Source of the DNA: CANKHA01 sp034668825
GTDB taxonomy: Bacteria > Pseudomonadota > Alphaproteobacteria > Rhizobiales > Xanthobacteraceae
Direction: 5' to 3'
NCBI GenBank assembly: GCA_034668825.1
Contig: JAXDOR010000043.1
Coordinates: 1-43,922 of the forward strand
DNA length: 43,922 bases
Part shown: one piece after another, positions 15,535-23,567 of the stretch
How positions within the stretch are numbered: the first letter of the stretch is position 1
Layout of the letters: each line of letters begins with the position of its first letter
Position numbers and translations under genes: made by a program
Notes under the pieces: generated by a model
Database searches by the model: none
The model's input: only the letters and a program-made list of their open reading frames with translations
What the model was told of the DNA's origin: nothing

Positions 15535-17846
15535 TTAGAACGTCATTCTTCCCTGCACCACATAGGTCCGCTGCGGGAACGGATGAAATAGGTGGTACTT
15601 GGCATTATTGAGATTATCGATTCCGAAGCTGAGGGAGCCGTGCTCGTTCGCCTTGTATTGAAGCCGGGTGTCGATCACGAGGAACGGGTCGAAGGCCTGG
15701 AACACGTTCGGATTGATGTCGGTGTTGTCCAGCGTGGAGTAGGTCTTGCTCTGATAGCGCCCGGCGACGGTGTATGACCAGTTATTCGGCCTGTATGTGC
15801 CGCCTAAGGTGGTGCGCCACGCCGGCACATTCGGGATCATCTTGCCGTTGGCCGTGGTTCCCGTGGTGCTGGTGAAAGTTGGATCGCTGACAATTCGCGG
15901 ATCGACATAGGTCACGCTGCCGAAAACCTCCAAGCCGGTGATCAGCACATTGTCTTTCTGCCAGGCAAACTCGACGCCCCGGCTTCGCGTGGCTTCGACG
16001 TTGGTGACGAACGTGGTCAATACCGTCGTGTTGGGCGGGATGAAGTTGGATTGCGAGATCAGCGCATCGCGAACGTCTTCCTGGAAGAAGGACAGGCGCA
16101 ACTTGCCGTCGACGAACTTGCGTTCAATGGCGATCTCCTCGCTGACAATGCACTCGGGTCGGAGGTTGGGGTTCGGCAATACGATCGTGCCGGGCTGCGT
16201 GGCTGTTTGATAAAGCTCCCCCACGGTCGGAAAGCGATTGGCGATGCCGAATGAGGCGGTGACCTGCCATTCGCTGTTCGGCTCCCAACTCAACGACGCC
16301 TTGGGCGAAAAGGCCTGCGCCGTTATGGCGGGCTGATTGACCGCGGTGGTGGAGGTGATGGCGCCGGTCGTCGCGTTGGTGAGGGTGTTGAGATTAAAGC
16401 CGTCGAATGCGCGCCAGGATTCCCAGCGCCCGCCCGCCGTGAATTTGAATTGCGGAGCGAAACGCCAGACCTCTTGCGCCCAAAGCGCGGCCGTTTGGGT
16501 GGTGCCTCGGCCTGACGTGTAGAGCGATGCGGTTTCGTCAGGGCCGCTCTCCCAAGTCGGTGTGGCATAGGTTGGATTGTTGAGGTGGTAACGGTCGATG
16601 TGAAGACCGAAGCTGACCTCATGCGCGCCGCCTGGACCGCCGGGCCGCCAAATTCCCTTGGCATCGGCATTGGTCCAATTGGTTCCATCGAGCCGCGCGA
16701 TCTTGCCGTTAGGTGTGAAAGTGGCGCCGGCCGCTGCAACGGTGAAAGGATTTCGCTGGATATCTTCCAGGATGTCGTAGCGGGACACAGACAAATCCCA
16801 ATCGAAATTTCGGCCGGTATCGGTTTTCAGCGACAATGAGTGGGCCAGATGCTTTTCGACGATGGTGTAGTAGTTGCTCGCGAAATTGGCGCCGCCGTTG
16901 CCGCCAAAGGTCGGATTTCCGGCGGCATCGTGCAAATAGGTTTCGACGTTGGACTTTCCATCGTTCGACCAGTAGCCGATCGTGTAGGTCGCGCGGAGGT
17001 CCGGAGTGACGTCGAGCGCGGCCTTTGCCTTGAGATTAGCCATCTGCGTGTGAAGCAACCCGCCCGCGCCGATGACATTCGCCACGCCGCCCGTTCTATT
17101 GAGCTGCGGGATCGTTCCCGTTGTTGCCGCCGGTGTGCCTCCGGTCGTGACCCAGGCTAATGGCTGGCTGTAGCTGTTCTGGTAATTGGCGCTGACGAAC
17201 ACCGACAGATCGTTCCAGCGGTTGCCGAAGGTCGCGCTGGTCTGGTCCGTCCGGTAGGTGTTCTTGGTGTTGTAGAAATCGAAAGTCTGAAAAGCCTCGG
17301 TCTGTCTGAGCGTCGCCTCGGGCTTGTCCGGCATGCGGGTGGTGATCAGCAGCACGCCGCCCATGGAATTGCCCGGATACATGGCTGAGAAGGGTCCGTA
17401 GAGGAAGTCGATGCGTTTGATTTCCTCGGGCGCGACCAAACCCCAACGCGGCGCGCCAATCGTGTTGTTGTTGTGGATGAGCGCGCTCAGCAGAATGTCA
17501 TCGGCATAAACCAGGCTACGGGCGCTGGAGCCGACGCCCCACGTGCGCGTCGCAAGCACGGGCTGGGTGTCGCGTAATTGCGTTTGCGCACGAACAGGCT
17601 CGGCATGTATTTGACGGCATCTTCGGTATCGACGGTATTCGTCGTCTGCTCGATCTTCTCCGCCGTTACCGAGGCGGTTGTCTGCGGCAGTTGATATTTT
17701 TCTTTGACCGGAACCGCGGCGGCGTCCGCGCTGGCCCCTTCGATGACAATTTCCGGAATCTGCACGGCGGATTGCGCGAATGCAGGCGGCGCCGACGCGC
17801 ACAAGCCAAGCGCGGCGCAGCCGAACACGCGTAGACGCGACATCAC
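15535..17846 (-). pseudogene. TonB-dependent receptor interrupted by a one-base frameshift
   Basis: The first 91 codons (17846-17574) encode a signal peptide (ending PAFAQ), a TonB box-like EIVIE and the plug start (DAVKYMPSLFVRKRNY). The rest of the plug and the barrel (DTQPVLATRTWGVGSSARSLVYADD, to the final GRMTF) continue in another frame from 17571. One missing G near 17572-17574 (TACGCGAC where TACGGCGAC is expected) explains both. With it restored, the protein would be about 770 residues, a normal length. No other damage is visible, so this may be a recent mutation, a phase-variable state or a sequencing error. The DUF2946-like gene directly upstream suggests metal uptake, possibly copper. 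Confidence 0.85.
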
Positions 17847-17900
17847 GAAAGCCCCTCCCGACGAATTGCTGATGAAAAGTGCGGCTTACGCCGCGACCAT

Positions 17901-18296
17901 TCAGGCGGTTTGCGGAGGAGCGCGAGGTTGTCCCGTAAAGGTCTTGGTATGCGTGATCGAGGGCGAAGCTGCCGGAACCGGCACCTGCTCCGACTGCATC
18001 AACCGGAGCGGCTGAGCCACGGGATTTGGCAGTCCGACGCTGTGCGTCCCGGCACAAAGCGCACAATGATCTTCGCCATGGCCGACTGGCAGCGACCCGC
18101 CGGAACTGTCGGCTGCGGAGGTTGGGTTGCCATCGCTCGATAGGCACAGCGCGTCGAGCGGATTGAAAGACTCAGGATGGCCGGCGGTAGGGGAAAGCGG
18201 TCCCGCAAAACTGAGAAGGATGGTGTTGGCGGCAAAAGCATAAGCGGCGATCCAAGCGATCACCGGCCGCCAATGCCGACGCCAACCAAGTTGCAC
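17901..18296 (-). CDS. DUF2946-like metal-associated small membrane protein
   Basis: This 131-residue protein has an N-terminal hydrophobic helix (RPVIAWIAAYAFAANTILLSFAGPL) followed by a Cys/His-bearing region with ALCLSSDG, GHGEDHCALCAGTH and SITHTKTF. This pattern of C-x2-C next to His resembles DUF2946 proteins, which are often encoded beside copper-related TonB receptors. The GTG at 18296 has GAGG 8 nt upstream and begins just before the helix. The gene ends 54 nt before the frameshifted receptor on the same strand, so the two likely form one transcript. Metal binding is inferred only. Confidence 0.65.
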   Translation of the reverse strand: MQLGWRRHWRPVIAWIAAYAFAANTILLSFAGPLSPTAGHPESFNPLDALCLSSDGNPTSAADSSGGSLPVGHGEDHCALCAGTHSVGLPNPVAQPLRLMQSEQVPVPAASPSITHTKTFTGQPRAPPQTA

Positions 18297-18390
18297 AGCG
18301 ACGCCCTCACATCCGTCGCTAGCATGTAAGATTATTTCGCGAGTGGCAATACCTCTAACGTAGCCACAGCAACGCGACGGGAGGAAAAGC

Positions 18391-18657
18391 TTATTGCCGC
18401 GCCAAATCGAGCGAGAATTCGCCGTTGCGGATGCGCGCGGAAAGGCCCTCGGCATATTGCGCGGCGGCCTCTTCGCCATAGGTCGAAACCAATTCGATGA
18501 AGGCGGAGAATAGGCAGCTTTGTGCCATGCAATCGCCGTCGATGCCGTCGAGACGCGCCTCGGCCCAGGCTTCCTGCAAATATCCCAGCGCGACTTTTTT
18601 CTGCTCGTGGTCCGCGACAAGGCCGCGAGTGTTGGATGCGCGCGTGAGTGTACTCAT
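18391..18657 (-). CDS. Conserved small protein of unknown function
   Basis: This 88-residue protein starts MSTLTRASNTRGLVADHEQKKVALGYLQEAWAEARLDGIDGDCMAQSC and ends EFSLDLARQ. It is predicted soluble and mostly alpha-helical, with two Cys spaced C-x4-C. I recognise no domain. The codon usage matches its neighbours, and the ATG at 18657 starts a segment that looks coding throughout. It is divergent from nothing and has its own 110-nt upstream gap. Confidence 0.6.
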   Translation of the reverse strand: MSTLTRASNTRGLVADHEQKKVALGYLQEAWAEARLDGIDGDCMAQSCLFSAFIELVSTYGEEAAAQYAEGLSARIRNGEFSLDLARQ

Positions 18658-18767
18658 GACAATCCCTGGCCGGCGCCGCTGCGCCGCCTTCAACCGCGCT
18701 CACGTTAGCATAGGCATTCAGCCGGCCAAGGCTGCAACTTTAGGAAAGGTTAATTGCCGCGCCGCCG

Positions 18768-19145
18768 CTAGTTTGCATAGCGCGCCGTGATCTCGCGCGA
18801 GATTTTGGCGCCCTCGTCGAGATAGCGGCGGATGGCGAAATTGGCGGCCGGGGTGCAGGTGCGGTAGGTCTGCTGAAAGCCCTGATAACCACGATTAAAG
18901 CTGGCAATGATGCGGCTGCGCCGCTCGCCAATGGGCGTCTCGGCGTTGATCAAGGCCTGCATCTCGTTGCGCCATTTCTGCCCTTCATTGGCGCCGCAGA
19001 TGGCGCGCAGATAATGCAAGGCGCCGAGGATTTCCGAAAGCCGCTGCAGGTCGCCGTCGAACGGGGCGGCCGGTTCCTGCGCGCGCGCGGGCGCGTTGGC
19101 GCCGGCGAGGAGGAGAATGGCGAGGGTGACTAGGCGCTTCAACAT
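18768..19145 (-). CDS. TIGR02301 family exported protein
   Basis: This 125-residue protein has a signal peptide (MLKRLVTLAILLLAGANAPARAQ). The mature part, PFDGDLQRLSEILGALHYLRAICGANEGQKWRNEMQALINAE, then RRSRIIASFNRGYQGFQQTYRTCTPAA, matches the TIGR02301 family of alphaproteobacteria. Two Cys (ICGA and RTCT) could form a disulfide. The function is unknown. The ATG at 19145 is at the start of the signal peptide; 22 earlier in-frame codons lack signal features. Confidence 0.82.
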   Translation of the reverse strand: MLKRLVTLAILLLAGANAPARAQEPAAPFDGDLQRLSEILGALHYLRAICGANEGQKWRNEMQALINAETPIGERRSRIIASFNRGYQGFQQTYRTCTPAANFAIRRYLDEGAKISREITARYAN

Positions 19146-19267
19146 CGGCAATGGGTGCAAGCGGGTGAAATGGTGATGCTCGACCTTCGCCCGGGCCAAG
19201 TCCGGCGGCAAGGCATAATCCTTATCATGGTTGAGATAGCGCGGAATTGTGGCGGCCTGCCCGCAGG

Positions 19268-19705
19268 CTATGTCGCCTTGCGCAGCAGCTCGAAAGCCGA
19301 GGCGACGATCTCGGCCAAGCCTTCCGTGGTCGGCAGCGCCGCGATCTCGGTGGGCTGTACCCAGCGGAATTCCGCGAGTTCCTCGTTGAGCACCGGCTCG
19401 CCTGCGATCCAGCGGGCGGCGAAGGCCAGGATGACGAAATGCCGCTCAACGCGGCCTGCGGCGTCGCGGGTAATGACCTCGCGGTGTCCGGCCAGCGCGA
19501 AAGGGTCGATGGTAAGGGCCGTTTCCTCACGGACCTCGCGCAGCACCGCCTCGATAAGGGTCTCTCCGGCCTCGACCCGGCCGCCCGGCAGGGTGAACAG
19601 GCCGGCGGCGGGCATCCGCGCGCGCTTTACCAGGAGGATTTGCCCCTGCCGCATGATCGCGGCGCTGACGGCGAGCCACGGGCGGTCGGGATGGACAGGA
19701 TTCAC
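19268..19705 (-). CDS. Nudix hydrolase
   Basis: This 145-residue protein has a complete Nudix box from Gly42 (G-x5-E-x7-REVxEE), with Glu57, Glu60 and Glu61 as the metal-binding residues; the penultimate Gly of the consensus is Ala. The family cleaves nucleoside diphosphates linked to another group, and the small size with LVKRARMPAAGLFTLPGGRVEAG suggests a housecleaning or ADP-ribose-type enzyme. The substrate is not predictable. It lies 4 nt after the next upstream gene (stop 19710), so the two are cotranscribed. Confidence 0.9.
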   Translation of the reverse strand: MNPVHPDRPWLAVSAAIMRQGQILLVKRARMPAAGLFTLPGGRVEAGETLIEAVLREVREETALTIDPFALAGHREVITRDAAGRVERHFVILAFAARWIAGEPVLNEELAEFRWVQPTEIAALPTTEGLAEIVASAFELLRKAT

Positions 19706-19709
19706 CTGT

Positions 19710-20192
19710 TCAGCACGCCATCAGGGCGTCCACTGCCGCCTGCGTACCGTCGGTCTCGCGATTTGCGGCATTGCCGACTTCCGTCCCGTTGATGACGGCG
19801 CCGGCACGGGCAACCAACGGCTTGAGCCGCTGGACGGCGAGATCGGCGATGTTGCCTGCCGCCGGGGTGCTGAGGCTCAGTTGCATGACTTCATGCGTGG
19901 CAACCAGGATTCCGTTCATCGCGTCAGCGAGAGTATCGAGGCGCTCGCGGATGAGGGGGTCGGCAGCCTCATAGGCGGCGATCGCCATATCGCGGTCCTT
20001 GAAATTCGACGCGGCAAAATGCTGGCTGTAGCTGAGCGGCTGCCAGGCGAGAAAATCTTCCCGGCACTCGGGCATCTCCAGCATCATTTCGAGCAGCATG
20101 ATCGCTTCGCTAAAATGATTGAGGTAGTCGGTGGCGAGACCGGTCAGCGGATTGATATTCGTCTCGGAAAGGCGGGAGAGGGGAGCGTTCAC
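19710..20192 (-). CDS. Conserved protein of unknown function
   Basis: This 160-residue, mainly helical protein has no signal or membrane segment. Characteristic parts are TDYLNHFSEAIMLLEMMLEMPECREDFLAWQPLSYSQHFAASNFKDRDMAIAAYEAADP and LDTLADAMNGILVATHEVMQL. Similar proteins are frequent in Bradyrhizobium-like genomes, but I know of no assigned function. It is the first gene of a two-gene unit with the Nudix hydrolase. The ATG at 20192 is supported by GGCGGGAGAGGG upstream. Confidence 0.7.
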   Translation of the reverse strand: MNAPLSRLSETNINPLTGLATDYLNHFSEAIMLLEMMLEMPECREDFLAWQPLSYSQHFAASNFKDRDMAIAAYEAADPLIRERLDTLADAMNGILVATHEVMQLSLSTPAAGNIADLAVQRLKPLVARAGAVINGTEVGNAANRETDGTQAAVDALMAC

Positions 20193-20301
20193 CGCAGCAC
20201 CCAGGAAGGCTTAATTGTTTTTCGCGGGCGCATGGGGGAAAACGGCCATTGATTCTTGTAGACAGCGCGACGCGCCGCTTCCGGTAGTCTTGTACCTTAC
20301 G

Positions 20302-20318
20302 GTTAAAGTCGTTTTAAC
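20302..20318. promoter_or_regulatory. Inverted repeat upstream of the SRAP gene
   Basis: GTTAAA (20302-20307) and TTTAAC (20313-20318) are exact inverse complements with a 5-nt spacer, 35 nt before the SRAP start. It could be an operator. It does not match the alphaproteobacterial LexA direct repeat GTTC-N7-GTTC. Confidence 0.35.
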
Positions 20319-20352
20319 GAAGTGAGCTTCAGCCGCTTTATCGGGGCGAGGA

Positions 20353-21114
20353 ATGTGCGGACGTTACACCATAACCTCGCCTCCGGAAGCCATTCGCGCG
20401 CTGTTCCGCTATGAACAGCAGCCGAATTTCCCTGCCCGCCATAACGTCTCGCCCACGCAACCCATACCGATCGTCCGTCTTGCCAACGGCAAGCGCCAGT
20501 TCGCCCTGATGCGCTGGGGACTGCTTCCCTCTTGGGTCAAGGACCCCCGGTCCTTTTCGCTGGTTATCAATGCGCGGGGAGAATCCGTGCTCGACAAGCC
20601 GGCGTTCCGGGCGGCGATGCGGCGCCGCCGATGCCTCATCCCGGCGGACGGATTTTATGAGTGGAAAGGGGAAGGCGGACGCAAGCAGCCCTATTACATC
20701 CGGCTCGAAACCGGAGAACCGATGGCTCTCGCCGGTGTATGGGAAACCTGGACCGGTCCGAACGGCGAGGAGCTGGAAACCGCAGCCATCGTCACCACCA
20801 CAGCCAACCGCCAACTGTCTCCGATTCATCATCGCATGCCGGTGATCGTTCCGCCTGAGGCTTTCGATTTCTGGCTCGACTGCGCCGAGGCAGACGCCGA
20901 AACCGCGGCGGCGCTGATCGTGCCGGCAGGCGAGGGATTGCTCGAAGTTTATCCGGTATCGACTGCGGTCAACCGCGCTGCCAACGATATGCCCGCGCTG
21001 ATCGAGCCAGTAACGGCAGAGACGGCCGAGATCGGGCCGCCGCCCGCTGCGGCAAAATCCGCGAAAGCAAAACCGAAGCTACAAAAAGACAACGGCCAAG
21101 CGTCGCTTTTCTAA
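20353..21114 (+). CDS. yedK: SOS-response-associated peptidase (SRAP, YedK/HMCES family)
   Basis: SRAP proteins form a thiazolidine crosslink to abasic sites in single-stranded DNA, shielding them. The 253-residue protein has all key residues: catalytic Cys2 (MCGRYT; the Met must be removed), Asn73 (INARGES), Glu103 (PADGFYEWK) and His160 (SPIHHRMPVI). It also has the RWGLLPSW and ALAGVWETW motifs. The C-terminal tail (about 230-253) is Lys/Ala-rich and probably flexible. The ATG is fixed by the family requirement for Cys2. The downstream methyltransferase gene converges with it. Confidence 0.95.
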   Translation: MCGRYTITSPPEAIRALFRYEQQPNFPARHNVSPTQPIPIVRLANGKRQFALMRWGLLPSWVKDPRSFSLVINARGESVLDKPAFRAAMRRRRCLIPADGFYEWKGEGGRKQPYYIRLETGEPMALAGVWETWTGPNGEELETAAIVTTTANRQLSPIHHRMPVIVPPEAFDFWLDCAEADAETAAALIVPAGEGLLEVYPVSTAVNRAANDMPALIEPVTAETAEIGPPPAAAKSAKAKPKLQKDNGQASLF

Positions 21115-21119
21115 ACCTA

Positions 21120-21740
21120 TCACTGCTGTCGTCGCGCCAACCAGACGCAGTGGCGGCCGCAATCCGGGTCTTCCGCCACATACATGACGACGCTGAATCC
21201 ATTGGCCTGAAGCAGGGACCGGTATTCCGCGGGGTCCAGGCTGCCATGGTAGAGCGGCTTGCCCTGATAGATGCCGATTGCTTCGCCGTGCGAAGGCCCA
21301 CTGGTGAACAGCAAAGCGGCTTCCTCCGCCGCGTGTTGTTTGAAGACGGGAAACATCCGGCGCTGATCCTCGGGCGACAAATGGAAGAAGCTGTTCCAGG
21401 CAATGATGCCGGCGAACTTCTTGCCTAACGAGAGCGTCCGCATATCCGCGACCAACCACTCTTGCGCGGGAAAGCGTTGGCGGCAGATCGAGATCATCGT
21501 CGCCGAGCTATCGATGCCGGTGACAGCAAAGCCTTGCTCGACGAAATGTTTCGCGATGGGCTCGCCGGAGCCGCATCCGAGGTCGAGGACTGAAGCTCGG
21601 GGCGGCAGAAGAGGGATGAAGCGATCGAACCAGGGCTTTTCCATCAGATGGCGCGTGCGCTCCCGATCCCAGTCGTGCGCGTGCCGTTCGTATAGATCGA
21701 TAATGTGCTTGGCCGGGCTATCGAGATCGTCCCGGCTCAC
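21120..21740 (-). CDS. Class I SAM-dependent methyltransferase
   Basis: This 206-residue protein has motif I VLDLGCGSGEP at about 51-61, an acidic ribose-binding residue in VTGIDSSATMISICRQRFP, and motif IV FAGIIAWNSFFHLSPEDQRRMF. This is the UbiE/MenG-like small-molecule group, and the substrate is unknown. The GTG at 21740 overlaps a TGA stop belonging to a relict 3' end of an oxidase gene (GTGA). An upstream in-frame ATG (21803) would read through that relict in the wrong frame and is rejected. The overlap suggests the gene was once translationally coupled to a full oxidase gene. Confidence 0.85.
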   Translation of the reverse strand: MSRDDLDSPAKHIIDLYERHAHDWDRERTRHLMEKPWFDRFIPLLPPRASVLDLGCGSGEPIAKHFVEQGFAVTGIDSSATMISICRQRFPAQEWLVADMRTLSLGKKFAGIIAWNSFFHLSPEDQRRMFPVFKQHAAEEAALLFTSGPSHGEAIGIYQGKPLYHGSLDPAEYRSLLQANGFSVVMYVAEDPDCGRHCVWLARRQQ

Positions 21741-21799
21741 AACACCTTGCCCGGATTGAGAATACTGTTGGGATCGAGGGTGCGCATCAAATCGAGCGA
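21737..21799 (-). pseudogene. Relict 3' end of a FAD-linked oxidase gene
   Basis: Reading leftward, this stretch translates as SLDLMR-TLDPNSILNPGKVL-stop. It is nearly identical to the tail of the intact oxidase at 22127-22198 (ALDLMRALKHTLDPNGILNPGKVL-stop), apart from a 9-bp deletion and a few substitutions. The two copies flank the antitoxin gene as a direct repeat. The relict stop codon overlaps the methyltransferase start. Confidence 0.85.
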
Positions 21800-22060
21800 T
21801 CAAGATGCCTTGCGCGGCGTGATAGCCCGTTCAAGCGCCTGCCGGATGAACCGCTGGTAGGGAATTCCCTGCCGCGCAGCCGTAGTTTTCACAGCCTTCA
21901 GCAGATCGGCTGGTAGCCGCATATTGACGCGCGCGGCCTTGGGCGCGAACTCAAATCGAACGGTCCGCTTTCCAACAAGATCGTATTGTGTCAGATCCGA
22001 ATTCGCGACGAAGTCCTCGGCTTCCTTGTCGCTCCGGAGCTTCGGCAATTTCTTTTTCAT
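21800..22060 (-). CDS. Orphan CopG/BrnA-type antitoxin
   Basis: This 86-residue protein resembles BrnA/CopG family antitoxins: an N-terminal toxin-binding part (PKLRSDKEAEDFVANSDLTQYDL, VRFEFAPK), then a ribbon-helix-helix DNA-binding unit (VNMRLPADLLKAVKTTAARQGIPYQRFIRQALERAI). Such proteins normally follow a BrnT-like toxin gene and repress their own operon. No toxin is present; only 66 nt separate it from the oxidase stop. The ATG at 22060 has AGAAGG 9 nt upstream. Its stop lies at the boundary of the flanking direct repeat. It may be a remnant, or a free repressor or anti-addiction gene. Confidence 0.8.
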   Translation of the reverse strand: MKKKLPKLRSDKEAEDFVANSDLTQYDLVGKRTVRFEFAPKAARVNMRLPADLLKAVKTTAARQGIPYQRFIRQALERAITPRKAS

Positions 22061-22101
22061 AATATTCAACCTTCTTTCGCCGGATGTAACGGGCGCTGAT
22101 G

Positions 22102-22124
22102 GCAAATGTACACACAAATGTCAA
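22102..22124 (-). promoter_or_regulatory. Antitoxin promoter with a direct repeat
   Basis: A consensus -35, TTGACA (22119-22124, complement), is overlapped by one of two ACATTTG direct repeats (22103-22109 and 22115-22121, starts 12 bp apart). The -10 position 17 nt on (CATCAG) is weak. Spaced short repeats over the -35 fit autorepression by a ribbon-helix-helix protein. Confidence 0.5.
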
Positions 22125-22126
22125 CC

Positions 22127-23551
22127 TCACAGCACCTTGCCCGGATTGAGAATGCCGTTGGGATCGAGCGTATGCTTAAGCGCACGCATTAGATCGAGCG
22201 CGACTGGGTCCTTTACGCCCGGCAACAAGTCGCGCTTGAGCTGCCCGATGCCATGCTCGGCGGAAATCGAGCCGCCGAATTTCGCCGCGACGGCATGCAC
22301 AACTGAATTCATCTCCGCCCAGCGCGCGAGGAAAGCGGCCTTATCGGCGCCGACCGGCTGAGTAACGTTGAAATGCACGTTGCCGTCGCCAAGATGACCG
22401 AAAGGTACCGGCCGCGATTTCGGAATCAGAGCCTCGACCGCCGCGCTCGCTTGCGCGATGAAATCCGGCACGGCGGCGACCGGCACCGAGACATCGTGCT
22501 TGATCGAGCCGCCGGGATATTTTTGCACCTCGACGATGGCTTCGCGCAGACCCCAGAAAGCATTCGCCTGCTCCATGCTGGCGGCGATGGCGGCATCCTC
22601 GATCAAGCCCTGTTCGACGCCTGCGCTGAGCAAATTTCGAAGCACCTCCGACAGACCTTCGGCGGATTGCGAGGATAATTCGATCAGGACATACCAAGGA
22701 TGCGGCGCCGCCAAGGGATCGCGCCTGTGCGGCATATATTCCGTAACGAAATCGAAAGCGACGCGCGGCATCAGCTCGAAGCCGGTGATGCTGTTGCCGG
22801 CGCGCTCACGCGCCAAATTGAATAGAGCGAGAGCAGCTTTGGGCGAGGGCAGGCCGACCAGCGCCGTTTCCACCGCGCGCGGCTGCGGAAAAAGCTTGAG
22901 CACCGCGGCGGTGATGATGCCGAGCGTGCCCTCGGAACCAATAAAAAGATTTTTCAGGTCGTAGCCGGTGTTGTCTTTCTTCAGCTTGTTCAGCCCGTTC
23001 CAGACGCGCCCGTCGGCCAGCACGACTTCCAGTCCGAGCGCAAGGTCGCGCGCCACGCCGTAAGCCAGCGCGCCGGTGCCGCCCGCGTTGGTGGCGAGAT
23101 TGCCGCCGATGGTGCAGCTGCCCTCGGCGCCAAGCGAAAGCGGAAACAGCCGCCCGGCAGTCTCCGCCGCCGCCTGCGCGGTGGCGAGCACGACACCGGC
23201 TTCACAAGTCATGGTGTTTGAGTTGGTGTCGACCTCGCGGATGCGGGCGAGCCGGGTCAGCGACAGTACGATTTCCGTGCCGCTTTCATCAGGCACTTGC
23301 CCGCCGACAAGGCCGGTATTGCCGCCCTGGGGTACGATGGGAGTGCCGCTCTCATTGGCCAACTTGAGGATCGACGCGACTTCGGCGACCGAGCCCGGAC
23401 GCAGCACCATCGGCGTGCGGCCGTGGTAGAGCCCGCGTCCTTCGATCAAATACGCTTCCTGCTCCACCGGATTCGTGATCGCATATTTTGCGCCGACGAT
23501 CGCCGTGAAACGGGCGAGAAGATCAACCGAGGGCTTTTTGGAATTGGGCAT
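22127..23551 (-). CDS. FAD-linked oxidase (GlcD / D-2-hydroxyacid dehydrogenase family)
   Basis: This 474-residue flavoenzyme has the PCMH-type FAD-binding domain (PQGGNTGLVGG at 74-84, GSCTIGGNLATNAGG near 145) and the C-terminal substrate domain with FGHLGDGNVHFNV and the tail SAEHGIGQLKRDLLP. It most resembles D-2-hydroxyglutarate or D-lactate dehydrogenases, which oxidise a 2-hydroxyacid and pass electrons onward; glycolate oxidase subunits are also related. The ATG at 23551 begins MPNSKKPSVDLLARF; earlier in-frame codons overlap Sua5. It follows sua5 by 16 nt, so the two are probably cotranscribed. A second, truncated copy of its 3' end lies at 21737-21799. Confidence 0.9.
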   Translation of the reverse strand: MPNSKKPSVDLLARFTAIVGAKYAITNPVEQEAYLIEGRGLYHGRTPMVLRPGSVAEVASILKLANESGTPIVPQGGNTGLVGGQVPDESGTEIVLSLTRLARIREVDTNSNTMTCEAGVVLATAQAAAETAGRLFPLSLGAEGSCTIGGNLATNAGGTGALAYGVARDLALGLEVVLADGRVWNGLNKLKKDNTGYDLKNLFIGSEGTLGIITAAVLKLFPQPRAVETALVGLPSPKAALALFNLARERAGNSITGFELMPRVAFDFVTEYMPHRRDPLAAPHPWYVLIELSSQSAEGLSEVLRNLLSAGVEQGLIEDAAIAASMEQANAFWGLREAIVEVQKYPGGSIKHDVSVPVAAVPDFIAQASAAVEALIPKSRPVPFGHLGDGNVHFNVTQPVGADKAAFLARWAEMNSVVHAVAAKFGGSISAEHGIGQLKRDLLPGVKDPVALDLMRALKHTLDPNGILNPGKVL

Positions 23552-23567
23552 CGATGATCCGGTCACA

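Noticed and set aside
20302..20318. LexA box before the SRAP gene
   Set aside because: The palindrome does not match the alphaproteobacterial LexA direct repeat or the E. coli consensus.
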